Assembly (NCBI GenBank): GCA_903813345.2
Contig: CAIIXF020000012.1
Span: 21,714,184-21,774,183, forward strand
DNA length: 60,000 nucleotides
Direction: 5' to 3'
Source: Owenia fusiformis
Lineage: Eukaryota > Annelida > Polychaeta > Sabellida > Oweniidae
The notes below the pieces were generated by a model. The model did no database searches. It was given only the letters and a program-made list of their open reading frames with translations, and was not told the DNA's origin. Shown in pieces: positions 1-12,479 of this stretch (its first letter is position 1; every line of letters begins with the position of its first letter). A program made the position numbers and the translations under genes.

Positions 1-769
1 GTAAGTGGACAATGGAAATCCAGTTTCATTGAGAGACTTGGAAAATTGAAAATGTGGCCATTTTGATTGATTTTTTAGATTTCAGCATTTCATGGAGTTG
101 CCAATTACCTGCTACTTGGTTTACTAAAAAATACATTGCAAGGATACTTTTTTAGTTTGTGCTTTTACCTATTCCTTAGTTTTCTTCGTCCGATGGATCG
201 GAGCAAATGTGACCCAGGCATTATAGTTTATAACTTTTGTTTAGTCCCATACTGGTACCTTTCCCTCATACTTTGTGTTTCCACTTCTTACAATGTTGCT
301 ATGGTTGTTCACTTAGGAAATCATCCAGATCGAGCATATGCTGGCATAATAATCCGGGCTCTGCGTATTCATTTTGTCTACAACAACGGCAAATAACAGC
401 AATTTTTATGATATACTGTGTTATTTTCGTGTTTCCGTATCGGCATTTTTCAACTTCGAAAATCCCTTTGTTCTTATTTGTATAATGAATGCTCATAGGG
501 ATCTAACCATGTGATCATACGTAAGGTGGTCTGTTGAGATTGACCAATGAACACCGTCGAGAAATTGCTGTAAACTAATCGAATGCTAGTACACAAGAGT
601 TTTAGGCGTCTGGTGTCAGTTCCGAATCTTATTTCCCAAATGGTTTCTTAATCACGTTCGAATTTCACGACGCTAGACAGTAAATGCATGCTAGTGTGAA
701 TATTGCGTTCTATTTATACAACGTTTCAATCGCATAAACATGAACATTAAAATAGCATGAACATTAAAA
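1..769. other. No gene recognised
   Basis: AT-rich sequence with only short open frames on both strands. None has a recognisable motif, and no splice-site pair or repeat boundary stands out before the tandem array that follows. Confidence 0.4.
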
Positions 770-1610
770 TGCTTACATAAAAACTCATCCATTCTTCGAG
801 GATAATGTTAAAGTCCAATAAAAATACGTTTGAAAGCAGAGTAACGTGTTTTGAAAATGCCTACATAAAAATGTATTCAATCTTGGTTGAGAAAAGTTAA
901 AGTCCAATAAAGTTAAGTTTTCAAGGTAAAGTAACGTGTTTTTAAAATGCCTTCATAAAAATCCCTGCCTACATAAAAATTCATCCACTCTTCGTGGAGA
1001 ACGTGGATAAAGATAGTCTAATAAAGTTACGTTTTTAAATCAAAGTAACGTATTTTGAAAATGCCTACATGAAGATTAATCCATTATTCGTTGAGAAAAG
1101 TTAAAGTCCAATAAAGCTACGTTTTAAAGGCAAAGTAACGTGTTTTGAAAATGCCTCCATAAAATTTCATTCATTCTTCGTGGAGAAAAGTTCAAGTCCA
1201 ATAAAGTTACGTTTTAGGCAAAGTAGCGTGTTTTGGAAATACATACATAAAAATTCATTCATTCTTCGTGTGGAAAAGTTAAAGTCCAATACAGTTACGT
1301 GTTTAAGGCAAAGAAACGTGTTTTGAAAATGCCTACATAAAAATTCATCCATTCTTCGTGAATAAAGTTAAAGTCGAATAATGTTACGTTTTAAAGCAAT
1401 GTAACGTGTTTTGAAAATGCTTACATAAAAATGCATGCATTCCTCGTGGAGAAAAGTTATAGTCCAATAAAGTTGCGCTTTTATGGCAAAGTAACGTGTT
1501 TTGGAAATTCCTACATACAAATTCATTCATTTTTTGTGGAGAAAAGTTAAAGTCCAATTTAAGTTACGTGTTAAATGTAAAGTAACGTGATTTAAAAATG
1601 CAAACGTATA
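770..1610. repeat. Tandem array, ~90-bp unit, about 10 copies
   Basis: A unit containing 'cctacataaaaattcat', then 'cttcgtggagaaaagtt', 'aaagtccaataaagtta' and 'aaagtaacgtgttttgaaa' recurs about every 90 bases. Copies differ by substitutions and small indels, and one is shortened near 955-975. The open frame on the minus strand at 1167-1352 is only the translated repeat. No flanking terminal repeats are evident, so this is a minisatellite/satellite rather than a transposon. Confidence 0.85.
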
Positions 1611-2764
1611 AAAGTAGATTACTCTTCACGAAAAATGACTTAGTCCAAGTAGCGCTTTTTCGAAAAGATTATCTGACCACTTTTTAACAAGTCTTCCTCA
1701 CATAAATTGTCTTCGAATTGTTACTTGTAAAAGAGACGAAAAAAGCGTTACTTTTGAAATGTCAATATTTTCTCTCCCTAAATCATGACACGTCGCATGT
1801 ACATACATCTGTATCAATTCCAAGTAAGAATGATAAAATCTTTTTCTCGTGAGAAGCTTTAATTCGTGCAAAACTTTTCGAACGATCCTAATATTAAGTT
1901 TGAATTCTACATTTTTACAATCGCATGTGGTTAATTACCACTTAAGTTGCGATCTGCGTTGCGACGAGCGCGTAATAAGACGCAACTCAGGATCGGAGTC
2001 GATTCGCAAATGCAAAGCAGACGCAAACGCAAATTTTGCGACGAGCTCGTGATAAGGCCTCAGATTCTTTATAACACTTGATACAAATATACATTGATAT
2101 TCAAAATCAAAGTCAATCTCTTATTTTGAAGAACCAACTATCTATCATATTACTCAGATTAATTAACATTACAAACGTTGAACTCACATTCTCTCCATTC
2201 TTCAGGGGGTATAAACTAACATTTTGTACTTTCTCCAATGTGGGTTAAGGTAGTAGTTATCAGAATGTAGTTATTGAATGACCAGGATCACAATGATCAT
2301 GCTCAGAATGACCCTAAACATCATGTGAAAGACTTTTCAGCCTTCTGAAAGTGTGACTAAAAATATCTTTGGAACAGAATGTTCTGAATTTTTCAGAAAA
2401 TGTGCCCAATATATTGCTCTAAATCGTAGGAGCTGTGAAATGTTGTCTGAAAAGTTGTCTGAAACAAAAATTGTGATCATAAAAAGAAAATGGATTGCTT
2501 TCTAAATCAGATTTTCTCATTTTTTCTATTTCTAGGAGTGATTTCAAATTTTCAAAGCTCCTATCATTTCAAATAATATATTTGGCACATATTTTGAAAA
2601 GTGCAATAGATTATGTTTGGTGACCTTTGCAAAAATCCAACTTTTAACTGTCAAATTCTCTGAGGGCTAAAAAGCTAAGTACATCATTAATGAGCCGAAG
2701 AACTAGGTTCATTCCCCATGTGCCTAATCCAATATTTATTTTTATTCACCAATGTTTCAGAACC
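1611..2764. other. No gene recognised
   Basis: Unique AT-rich sequence. A short patch around 1945-2050 is rich in CGA/GCGAC words and stands out against the background, but it has no convincing coding frame. Confidence 0.35.
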
Positions 2765-3245
2765 AAATAACGTACTTTCTTCTGTGTGTATGAACAACTA
2801 CTTATATTTTCCAGTGTAAATATGAAACAATACTTATTAACTGTGTGCATTGACAAATATTATGTACTTTCTCCAGTGTGTATGAGCAAATATATGTACT
2901 TCAATACTCTACGCTCTCCACTTTCTATGAACACATTTTATGTACTTTCCCCTGCATGTATGAAAAATATTTTGTGTCCCATTCTCCAATATGTATAGGC
3001 AAATCATTTGTACTTCACCATGTAAGAACCACAACTTTGTTCATCCTCTGTGTGCATGAACCAATATTTTGTTCATTCTCTTCCGTGTCTCAACAAATAT
3101 TTTGTTAATTAATCAATGTTCATGAACACACATTTTGTATGAACAAATAATATGTACTTTCTCCAGTGTGTATGAACGCAGATTATGTACGTTCTCCAGT
3201 TTGTTTGAACACATATTTTGTTTATTCATCAATGTGCGTGCATTA
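2765..3245. repeat. Degenerate short tandem repeat (about 30-35 bp)
   Basis: The phrases 'tgtgtatgaacaaatat', 'tttgtactttctccag' and 'tatgaacacatattttgt' recur with variable spacing across this stretch. A short continuation at about 3430-3560 uses the same words. Copies are much more diverged than those in the array at 770-1610. The open + strand frames here are translations of the repeat. Confidence 0.7.
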
Positions 3246-3249
3246 ACCA

Positions 3250-3355
3250 ACACATTTAATTTGTATATGGAATCTAACGATTAAGTATTTCCAAGTAAAT
3301 TTTTTTTAGAAATGTGCCTGTTTGTGTAATTAAGTCAATAAACTAACTATAAATG
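3250..3355 (+). repeat. Paralogous copy of 3942-4025 (empty site)
   Basis: The segment beginning 'aaccaacacatttaatttg' and running through 'ggaatctaacgattaagta' to 'gtcaataaactaactata' is repeated at about 3550-3575 plus 3942-4025. In that second copy a 365-bp TIR element is inserted. This copy therefore preserves the pre-insertion target. Confidence 0.75.
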
Positions 3356-3575
3356 TCTGCAATAATAGAAAAAGTCATAGTGATTTTTTGGGCATTTTGG
3401 TAAAGCCTTTGGTTTGTAACAAGAATATCTATATGTCTATATACTTTCTCCAGTATGTATGAACAAATATTATGTACATGTACTCCATTGTTTATGAACA
3501 CACATTTTGTATGAACAAATATTTTGTTTATTCATCAATGTGCATGCATGAACCAACACATTTTAACTTGTATAA

Positions 3576-3940
3576 CACTGGTGATCCACTCGATTACGCT
3601 GGTTGAACGTACCGTTACGGTAACAAAATATCGGAACATCGAAGCTACGATTTTTCTTTTTTCCTTATTTCACAACTAAGATCTGTACTTTTAACCCAAA
3701 CCGTTTCTGTAACTTACAGTAAGTGAGGAATTAAATCGACGATTCTGTTGTCTTCTGGGCTATTTTTTCGCAAACATGTACATTTTCTAAGACATATGAT
3801 ACTGATACACGTTTGTGTGAAAAGAACGTCGTAGGAATTCTGCCTACAACGCGTGAAATAGGGAAAAAAGAAAAATCGTATTTCGACATTCCGACATTTT
3901 GTTACCGAAACGGGCAGCCTAATCGAGTGGATCACCAGTG
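3576..3940. mobile_element. Short TIR element (MITE), ~365 bp
   Basis: The ends are inverted repeats: the left end reads 'cactggtgatccactcgatt' and the right end is its near reverse complement, 'aatcgagtggatcaccagtg'. Sub-terminal sequence also pairs ('cggtaacaaaatatcgga' against 'ccgacattttgttaccg'). It carries no transposase frame. Comparison with the empty paralogue at 3250-3355 puts the insertion in a TATA target. A second, incomplete family member lies at about 23025-23284. Confidence 0.75.
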
Positions 3941-4037
3941 TATATGGAATCCAACGATTAAGTATTTCCAAGTACGATTTTTTAGAAATGTGGCTGTTTG
4001 TGTAAAGTCAATAAACTAACTATAACTATAACTATAA

Positions 4038-4625
4038 CGTTTCAATGTCATATCTCCATTACATTGGGTCAAAATTTGATGTCAAATTCATGAATTTCAT
4101 GAGATTTAACAAAAATGGCAGATCCCATGCTAAACAAATGGGGAATGGTGGCTTAGGGGCAACTCAAATTTTGGAATATCTATTCAGTAAAACATTTATC
4201 AAAAGTACTTTCTAAGTAGAGAATTGAATGATTTTACATTTTACATGCTAAATGTCTCCCTAATGTTGTTAAAATTAGCGATACGGAGCGTGAAAGTAAT
4301 TTTGACCACCTCACTGAAACACCTGTGTTATTTCAATAAGAGGATCATTAAAGATTATTGAATTTGAAACCATTAACTTTTGTAAAGCCTGGACAATTAA
4401 ATCATATTTTTGCCAAGTGGACAATTTAGCAAATTTAATTATCTCTTACAATTTCAATTTTGAGAGCAATCGGATGGATGGATCGTTCCTCATATGGCTT
4501 ATGACAACCCAACCATTCCCCATTTGTTTAACATGGGATCTGCCATTTTTCTTAAATTTCATGAAATATTCATCAATTTTGACATCAAATTTTGACCCAA
4601 GGTAATGGAGATAAAACATTGAAAT
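4038..4625. repeat. Inverted repeat (fold-back element)
   Basis: Sequence at about 4038-4170 ('ccattacattgggtcaaaat', 'ttgatgtcaaattcatgaat', 'aaatggcagatcccatg') returns in reverse complement at about 4490-4625. The spacer is about 320 bp. The wording resembles the interior of the mariner-type elements at 14.5 and 54.9 kb ('aaaatggcagatcccatg', 'caaatggggaatggt'), so this is probably a decayed member without its tips. Confidence 0.6.
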
Positions 4626-4933
4626 GTTGCGGACTTTATAGGGAATAGAATCAAGATACAGATTTATTTTCTTTATTGGGATTTCTTTTGTTCCACGCTT
4701 AGAAAATAGTCGTTCAAACAAATATGGGAGTTAACATGTAAACCTATGAGGAAAACCACTGGTCCTTAACTTTTTTTGAGGAGTATAGAAAAATTCATAG
4801 TGATTTTTGGGCATTTTGGTAATAAAGCCTTTGGGTTGTAATAGGAAGATTGTCTTTATCATTAGAATTTTTCTCCACGGGGTCTTTTGCACATTGATAA
4901 ATTATATACTAGAACATTTACTACTATACACAC

Positions 4934-5029
4934 CAGCGGATCTAGACGGGGGCGTGGGAAACACCCCCCTCCTTCCCTAAAAAATGTCACGCCCCCCCCC
5001 CCCAACATAAAATCCTGGATCCGCCACTG
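4934..5029. mobile_element. Tiny hAT-like MITE remnant
   Basis: The ends read 'cagcggatct' and 'aggatccgccactg'-like and are near inverted repeats enclosing a C-rich stretch. The 'CAG-GGCGGATCC' terminus is a widely seen metazoan non-autonomous hAT-type end, so the family call comes from general knowledge. Single matching ends ('ggatccgccagt') also occur near 5568-5581 and 51858-51870. Confidence 0.5.
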
Positions 5030-7934
5030 ATACATAGATTTGCAATGTCTAGGTTTTATTCAAGTAACTGACTCCACTGAGTGTGTATTCAAATGTTGTG
5101 CTTATAAAATGTAGACTCCTATACTACCTTTTGAATGGAAATAAACTCTTCCAAAAGTGATAGGGCCTTAGTGCACCCATGCCATCGCAAGGACCTTAGG
5201 TTGGCATGCCAAAATGTAGAATCTCTAATAACAAGACATTTTTAATATCTTCCCATCTTTCTCCCCTTCCAACTTCTACATCTATTGAATAATGTTTTTC
5301 AATAAATCTTTTTAAGCCCAAGAAAAGTTGGGCGCACCTAGCACATTCGAAGATCTTGTAAATAGATGAATTAAGGATTTAAGCCTTGGACTTGCAATGT
5401 GGAATTACCATTCCTTGAAGGTGTTGCTTTCCAAAATTTGCACGAGATACGCCATCCTTTTTGGGCATAACTTGGCCTTTTTTTTAAAATAGACCATAAA
5501 TTTTCAAAAGGGCCCAATTTTTAGTTGTAAGGGCCCACTGACTTGAAATGTCCCCCCTTGTTAGCTTCTGGATCCGCCAGTACGACCTCACACGTTATAA
5601 ATAGATGCGTTAAGTTTTCTATGTGCTTGCTACAAAACTGCAAATTGTTTTTTCTAGCTTTCTAAAGATGGCACTTGGTGCTTCTGCGGACTCGGGCGTT
5701 ACAATTCTCCCTACAATAATAAAACGTGCACGTAAACATCCCCAATAATTTCTACAGTTTTGCGGCTGATACACTAAGGAATTACTTATCAGTCAAATGC
5801 TGATGTAGATCATGAAAATGTTGCAGAAGTCAGTTTAATCCCATGATTCAAGTTAATTTTGTTTCTCTGTCTCGGACATCATTGGCCAGTCAAAGTCACG
5901 TGAAATCTAAATAGGTACTCTACTCATAAAGAAGATGGGAGAGAGGTGTAGTACGGTCATTTCAGTAATAACCCTAAGAAGGCTATCTTAGTATATGTTC
6001 TTTACTGATCCTAAGTTCGGCTTACAAGACCCAATTTTGCTGATTTAATGTCTACTCTAAACCGTCTGACGATAAAGAACTAATTCAATCAAACTGACAT
6101 AGAGGGTTGAGAATCTTTACAGAAATCAACTCAGTGGCAGATAATTATAATATATGGTTGCATCAACTACTCTGTTTTCCATGTTTACTCTATGAATAAA
6201 ATTGAGGCCCAAAATCTACTTCTCCCAAATAGGGCAATTAGGTAACAGGCTGGCATTACTTGGCATCATTTTTTAATGCTGGGTCGAAACGATTTTGGCC
6301 GACAATTTTGGGCCATCCTTCTTTTGATTTTCAAGTCAGTAGGCCCTTATCTCAGTTGCACCCACCGTAACAATATCAAGGAACAATGAATGGGGCGTAT
6401 GCAAGGAGCGTTTAATAGTTGATCATGAACACTGGTGAGTTACGATTCAGATATACGATTCAGACGATTCATTAACCCTAATGTGTGCATTCTTTTTATA
6501 ACACTAAGTCGCGGGGGAGGGGGGGGGGCGGGGTCCAGCCCCTACTGCGATTTTTATTAATTGTCTGATTTCAATAATGATGGTATCGTCGTAAATCTTA
6601 TTCAATTAACTCTTCAGAAAAGTAATTCTTTGTAAAAGAAGGGCAATGAAGGCCAAATCGAGGTCAACGTGACCTAGCTAGCCAAAACTGCTACCCCTCC
6701 CAAAAGAAGAATCTGATATCTTTTAAATTAAAATATAATAAAAAAAGCTTTTCTCTAACAGTATCATTATGTTTAAAGCAATGTACATGTTTGAGAACAA
6801 ATAGTTCAGACGACCACATAATCGTCCATTTAATACCTCGCTATTGTTACATCGACGGAACGGGTTAGAAGTGCAGATTTTACGTAACAAAAATGAGGTA
6901 TTACAAGTTAGAAACAATGTAATAATCAATATTTTAAAATGGTGTTTTATATCTGTGGCTCAAGCTAAAAAAATAACGAAGACACAAAAATGCAAAAAGT
7001 ACTGTTGAAGAAATCGATGGGGGTCAATGAGTCGCCCCCCCCCCCCCTACGGAGATTCACTTAGATCGATTATAAGTCATCATTTTATAACGGCATACAA
7101 GACAACAAGGACCATGGACGCAGGACTCATAGCTCTGAAGAAGCTCCATTAAATGAAAGTGAATTGATTCCTTGTAGTTAATTACCCATCGCATTCCTCG
7201 ATTTATAGGTAAAACAATTCCCAAGTTACGCTTATGAGGGCCCTGTTAAAATTCGGATAAGAAAATCAAATTTCAATTCATTAAAGGAACATCAGTAAAT
7301 ACTTACTGAATGAGATTGCCTAAATAACATGGTCATTTGTGGCTTTGTGTTTACATTAACTTAAGAAAAGCTATGGATATTTCATTAAATGTCTATGTCC
7401 AAATGCCAATTGAATCTTTTGACAAATCACATACGATACATTTTGCCAATCAATCACCCATCCTTGACATAAGCGAAATGTTTGGTCTTAGTGTCATTAC
7501 TCGCTAGAGTTACTACGAAGTCGGAGATATCTATTTAGCTAGTATAGGAGGCATATTTTCATGAAATAGTAACTGCCCCTGACATATTTTATATACCTTC
7601 CATATTTATTAATTGTAAATGATCTCTCGAGTAGTGACTTATTATTGTTTCTATTGCCCAATCTGATACTCAGACCATCTATGTAGTGTCAGTTGTTTCC
7701 ACCTTTGTGTCGTTCTGCTTTTTGTAGGGGGCAAAAGACAATGTTTAAAATATAGTTCCCGAATGTTATCTTTAGCAGCGCTGTCTTAAATGAAAATGTT
7801 GCAGTTAGTATGCATGTTGAATTGCTTACGTGTTAAATATGTATCTATTTTAATTGCATAAAATGATAAAAATATTGGCATCGATATTGGTTCAGACTTT
7901 CCACTTTTATTACTTTTATCCTTTGGTGAGGAGA
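5030..7934. other. No gene recognised; repeat-end fragments and homopolymer runs
   Basis: Contains a second 'ctggatccgccag' transposon end (about 5568) and runs of G (about 6512-6530) and C (about 7036-7046). Only short open frames are present, none with a recognisable protein motif. Confidence 0.35.
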
Positions 7935-8150
7935 TATTGTTTTACAACATAGCATAGCCGGTTATTGTTCTACATGTACAACATAGCATAGACGGTTATT
8001 GTTTTACAACATAGCATAGCCGGTTATTGTTTGACAACATAGCATAGCCGGTTATTGTTTTACAACATAGCATAGCCGGTTATTGTTTTACAACACAGCA
8101 TAGACGGTTTATTGTTTTACAACATATCATAGACGGCTTATTATTTGAAA
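7935..8150. repeat. 28-bp minisatellite, about 7 copies
   Basis: The unit 'acaacatagcatagccggtt' followed by 'attgtttt' repeats about every 28 bp. Substitutions alternate 'agccgg' and 'agacgg', one copy has a short insertion ('ctacatgt'), and the last copies have extra T residues. Confidence 0.9.
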
Positions 8151-10160
8151 TCAAGGACGAGATAGATACCCTTGCTGGAATTTTAAAATGAGAAATATAT
8201 CATATCAAATGTGTACGATGCCCATTGGAATAACATTGGTTGGCTCAAAGAATAATTATTTCTATTAGTGCTCTCTCACGATGCCTTAACTTTTTAAATT
8301 AACTACTGATTTTAATTCTTCAGTATTAATCTTAGTAAAGTTTTTCTGGAATATGAACAGATTTAGGAATCATTTTTATACTTAAATTAATAATTTGAAT
8401 TGAATAGCAATTCTTGTGAAGTGCGAAAATATCCCGTATGTATGAAAAATAGTATAGAGCTTGAAAAGAGGGCCGTGCCCATATTCGCAAGTATGCCGAT
8501 TATATCTATTTTAAAACGAGGTACTTTAATATTTAATATAAAAACCATTCTTAGGATTAAACTATACTGGATCAGATGATTTTTGACGTCCATATTTGGA
8601 AGTCAAATAATATCGAAAAGCAGTCAATAAATGTCAGAAAGCATCTCTTTGCTATTCATCTGCTACAGAGGTCATATCCAATCTAGCCAAACTTGTCCAA
8701 TTTAGTCATAAAATATTAGAAAATTTGAATTTGCCTTTCAAATGGCTAAAGTGGGAAAATTATTGTCTTTCTATTGGAAGCATCGATTGAAATGGAAGAA
8801 TTTCCAGCAATAAATTATCGTCGACTAATTGGATGTTTAAGTGTATTTTCCTGGTTTATTAATATGTCTGAGATTTCTACTGTGCTATTTACTGCGGCGT
8901 TTAGTGCTACGGCTCTTTGAAAAGCAAATTTGTTTGTTGCCAATTTATAAGTGATTTGCTTTCACAAGAGGATAACGCAGATTTAACGATAAGATTTGCG
9001 CAAAGACTCCGAGTGTATTATCCACACGATTGGATCAGAATCTCAACAATACACTGATTTATTCCACTTTGTACAATCACAATCAAATACAAAGATATTC
9101 ATAAAGAATTATATGAAAAAGATGGGATAGAAATGTCAGGATAAAACCCGATTGTTTGTTTATTTAAGCGTAATTGGATATGGTTTTCTGAAACTACCGA
9201 ATTGGTGAGTCAATCTCTTCAGCTCAGGATATGGACTCAAAACCATCGGGGCAATAATGGATATTTGTATTGCTTAAAAGTAAAGGTAAGTTAACTTATA
9301 AGTTATGTTCACTTTCAATGGAATGCTTCGTTAGCGATCCCATTTCAGTGAAAAAACTGGTATAACTTCAACACTTGATGTATTTTTGTGGGAATCTCAA
9401 CAGTCAATACAATAGTGCTCGTTTTTATATTTGTCCATTTCGAATCTGAACTGCATCATTTGTTAATTATTTTTATTACTTTTGATAGTAAAGAACACAA
9501 TTGTTGCTTTACATAAATACATAAATAATGCCTGCAATCTTCCGTTGATTACTCCATTTTAACTGTACTTATTAAACAATGAAATAGGTAATGATTCTAA
9601 ATGATTTGGGTTTCCTTACTACATACAATAATTAATATAAATTGAAAACTAAATTTTCAAACCAGCCAATGACTACATAGTATCAACTGAACCATGAACA
9701 GAAACTATTTGTTCGCAGTTAACGTCTTGCTTTAGAATGGACTCATATTTTGTTCTCATTTTGTCTATTCCAATTTGGCTTTGATTAATCAACATGTTTA
9801 ACCTAGCGCCGATGAACCAATCTCGCAAATTCAGCGAGACTAAGGATCAAAACGCACAATGACTTTCAAATTTTGCAGAGCCTAATGAAATGTTTTATTC
9901 AATTAAAAAGACACTCTCACACTTCATTAAGTTCATGCATCATAACAAATGTCTTTATTTGTAAATATAACGTCTTTGTAAAGACGGAGATCTTACCGAT
10001 CTGGGAATACTTACCATTTAGAACTACAATTCATTTTAATTATTGATAAGTCTTGTAAATCATTAGTATTGACGTTTGCCGGACAAATGATCAAATTGTT
10101 TATTTTCACATTTAGCAAAGAAATAATAACTGCATACTAACTGTCTGGTTATTTTATGAT
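8151..10160. other. Upstream flank of the innexin gene; no coding sequence recognised
   Basis: AT-rich unique sequence with short open frames only. A pyrimidine stretch ending 'attttag' just before 10169 could be an acceptor for a 5'-UTR exon of the innexin, but no matching donor could be fixed. Confidence 0.3.
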
Positions 10161-10232
10161 ATTTTAGGTAATCGTTGCTGGATTAGAACAGTTGTTTGAT
10201 AAAACAGGAACGTATTAGGAGACTGTGCGACG

Positions 10233-11417
10233 ATGGGTAATATTCTGTACACGTTCTCTAGGGTCAACCAACTTGGAAGTCGAAACGATGATGACTTCTC
10301 GGATAGGCTCAGTCATCGTTATACGACAATCCTCCTTACCGTATTCTCCATACTGGTGACGGGAAAACAATACACGGGGGATCCGATTCACTGCTGGTGT
10401 CCAGCGGCGTTCTCAGACGCACAGGTGAATTATGCAAACAGTTTATGCTGGATAAAGAACACATACTACATACCTATAGGTGATTTACTACCTCTAGAAG
10501 ATGAACCAAGACGGAGTAAAGAGATCAGTTATTACCAATGGGTACCTATAGTACTCCTCGGCCAGGCATGTTTGTTTTACCTCCCCTGTTTAGTATGGAG
10601 GATTTTAAATTCCAGATCTGGGATAAATGTAAATAACATCGTTCGCACTGTCAGCGACAGTGATCACGTGAACCCTGACATCCGGGAACGCACGATCAAG
10701 TATCTCGTGCGACATATGGACAGATGCTTCGAGAATCAGAGAGAATATCGCACGGGATGGTGCATCAAAGTGCGACAGTTTATTGCGACGAAGATGTGTT
10801 TACTTTGCGGCAGACGATATGGCAATTTTTTGATCGCATCATATTTGTTAGTCAAACTGCTGTATTTTTTAAACGCATTGGGTCAGCTGTTTCTGATGAA
10901 TGCATTCCTGAAAACAGAATACATGTTGTATGGCTACGAAGTTCTCCGAGATCTTGCGAAGATGGACGATTGGACTGCATCAATTCGGTTCCCAAGGGTT
11001 ACGTTATGTGACTTCAAAATCAGAATGTTTGGACACAATGTGCACAGATACACCGTCCAGTGCGTTCTACCAATTAATCTCTTTAATGAGAAAATCTACA
11101 TTTTCTTGTGGTTCTGGTTTGTCGTAATTGCATGCTCAGCATTCTATACCTTTATGTCCACTCTGATGATTGCCATTGCCGGGAATCGAATCAGATACAT
11201 AAAGAAATATCTGAAACTAATGGGCAGATACGACAAAGAAACTGAAAAGAAAGTTATCGGAAAGTTTGTGAATTTGTATCTAAAACAAGATGGCGTTTTT
11301 GTGGTTAGACTTCTTTCCAAGAATACAAACGACGTATTTGTGTCGGAGATTATTTGTGGGTTATGGACATTTTACAAGAACTACAGAAGAACTGGGGCTG
11401 AAGTTGCGATGGTATGA
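10233..11417 (+). CDS. Innexin (gap-junction/hemichannel protein)
   Basis: Predicted 394-residue four-pass membrane protein forming intercellular gap junctions or hemichannels in the plasma membrane. Helix 1 lies at about residues 30-46. Extracellular loop 1 holds Cys54, Cys56 (H-C-W-C-P) and Cys72. The Y-Y-Q-W signature at 100-103 begins helix 2 (to about 123). Helix 3 is about 198-222. Loop 2 contains the conserved 'FPRVTLCDFKIR' and 'NVHRYTVQCVLPINLFNEKI' stretches with Cys259 and Cys277, and helix 4 (about 288-312) follows. Length fits the usual 360-420. The start is the first Met, giving the typical 'MGNIL' N-terminus. The coding region is a single uninterrupted exon. A polyadenylation signal AATAAA sits at 11881-11886. 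The C-terminal tail after about residue 375 is short. The exact innexin subtype cannot be named from sequence alone. Confidence 0.95.
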   Translation: MGNILYTFSRVNQLGSRNDDDFSDRLSHRYTTILLTVFSILVTGKQYTGDPIHCWCPAAFSDAQVNYANSLCWIKNTYYIPIGDLLPLEDEPRRSKEISYYQWVPIVLLGQACLFYLPCLVWRILNSRSGINVNNIVRTVSDSDHVNPDIRERTIKYLVRHMDRCFENQREYRTGWCIKVRQFIATKMCLLCGRRYGNFLIASYLLVKLLYFLNALGQLFLMNAFLKTEYMLYGYEVLRDLAKMDDWTASIRFPRVTLCDFKIRMFGHNVHRYTVQCVLPINLFNEKIYIFLWFWFVVIACSAFYTFMSTLMIAIAGNRIRYIKKYLKLMGRYDKETEKKVIGKFVNLYLKQDGVFVVRLLSKNTNDVFVSEIICGLWTFYKNYRRTGAEVAMV

Positions 11418-11880
11418 CTACCGCAAGTTGCAAATGTTTGCAAACAAAATGGAAATGGTCACGCAGGGGCAATTAATTGATTGCCCTAACGTAAGTGAAG
11501 GACACGAAATTTCCATTGCAGAACTTCCTTTTAATATAACCTTGCATTGCAGAGATAACAAGGAGGCATCTAAATTACGACATCGATCCAATTTGATTGA
11601 TTTCTAATATAACGCCTTGGCAGGTTTTAAACCGTATCTGGAAACATTCCCCTTTTACTTACTTTGGAAATGCCAGTACATTAGAGTTGCCCTGAGATAG
11701 GAGGTCTAAATTGATTACTTTAGGGTTTGTATTGACAGTAATGACAGAATTATATCGGTCATCTCAAATACTTAGATGTTTCTTTTAAGACAATTGAATC
11801 GTCCGAGGCATCTTCTTGCTTGACGTCATTGTCAATTAGGGTAATCGTCAAGAGTTTTGGATTTTATGAGTTAGTCGCCA

Positions 11881-11886
11881 AATAAA
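11881..11886 (+). promoter_or_regulatory. Candidate polyadenylation signal of the innexin gene
   Basis: AATAAA about 460 bases after the innexin stop codon. It is the first canonical signal downstream on the same strand. Another occurs near 12199. Confidence 0.5.
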
Positions 11887-12479
11887 TGTATATATAGTTG
11901 AATAGATATAGCTCTTGATGTAATCACTGTAAATACTAGTCGCCTCTCAATCAAATGTACTACGTAAGATGATGAGACCAATGCTTATACTAATAAGGAA
12001 CAAGTGACTTTTAGATGAAATGTCTTCGGCCATAAAAAAGAAAGCCTGTGTGAATTCTGAGTAGTTAATTAATCGAGTCTAACTTTTGCATTTTACGAAT
12101 CCATATAAAGTACTGAAAATGGTCAACCGATCCGAGATGACTATAAAGCCTGACATCAGCCTGACATCAGCCACTTGAACATCAGTTCCCATAAACCAAT
12201 AAAGCAAACTGCTCTGAACCCGAATACAATTTAGCCTAATAGGCATAGCATAATGCCATTATATAAACACAATGTTAAGATACATCATCATTATGAAATG
12301 CATTGTATTTGTGTCTTGAATATAACAAATGCACCTAAACACATACTATACATGGTGGTGCTGAGGATGCTGCACTCAGAGAAAAAAAACATAATTATAA
12401 TAAACTGAACATAAACTACACCGTCTGACAAAGATACAACGCACTTGTAATATTCCATGAACGACAAGACAATACATTT

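Noticed and set aside
1167-1352. Short repetitive minus-strand protein
   Set aside because: Translation of the ~90-bp tandem array.
7935-8150. Possible CRISPR-like array (28-bp repeats)
   Set aside because: There are no spacers: units abut directly, and the context is an animal genome. It is a minisatellite.
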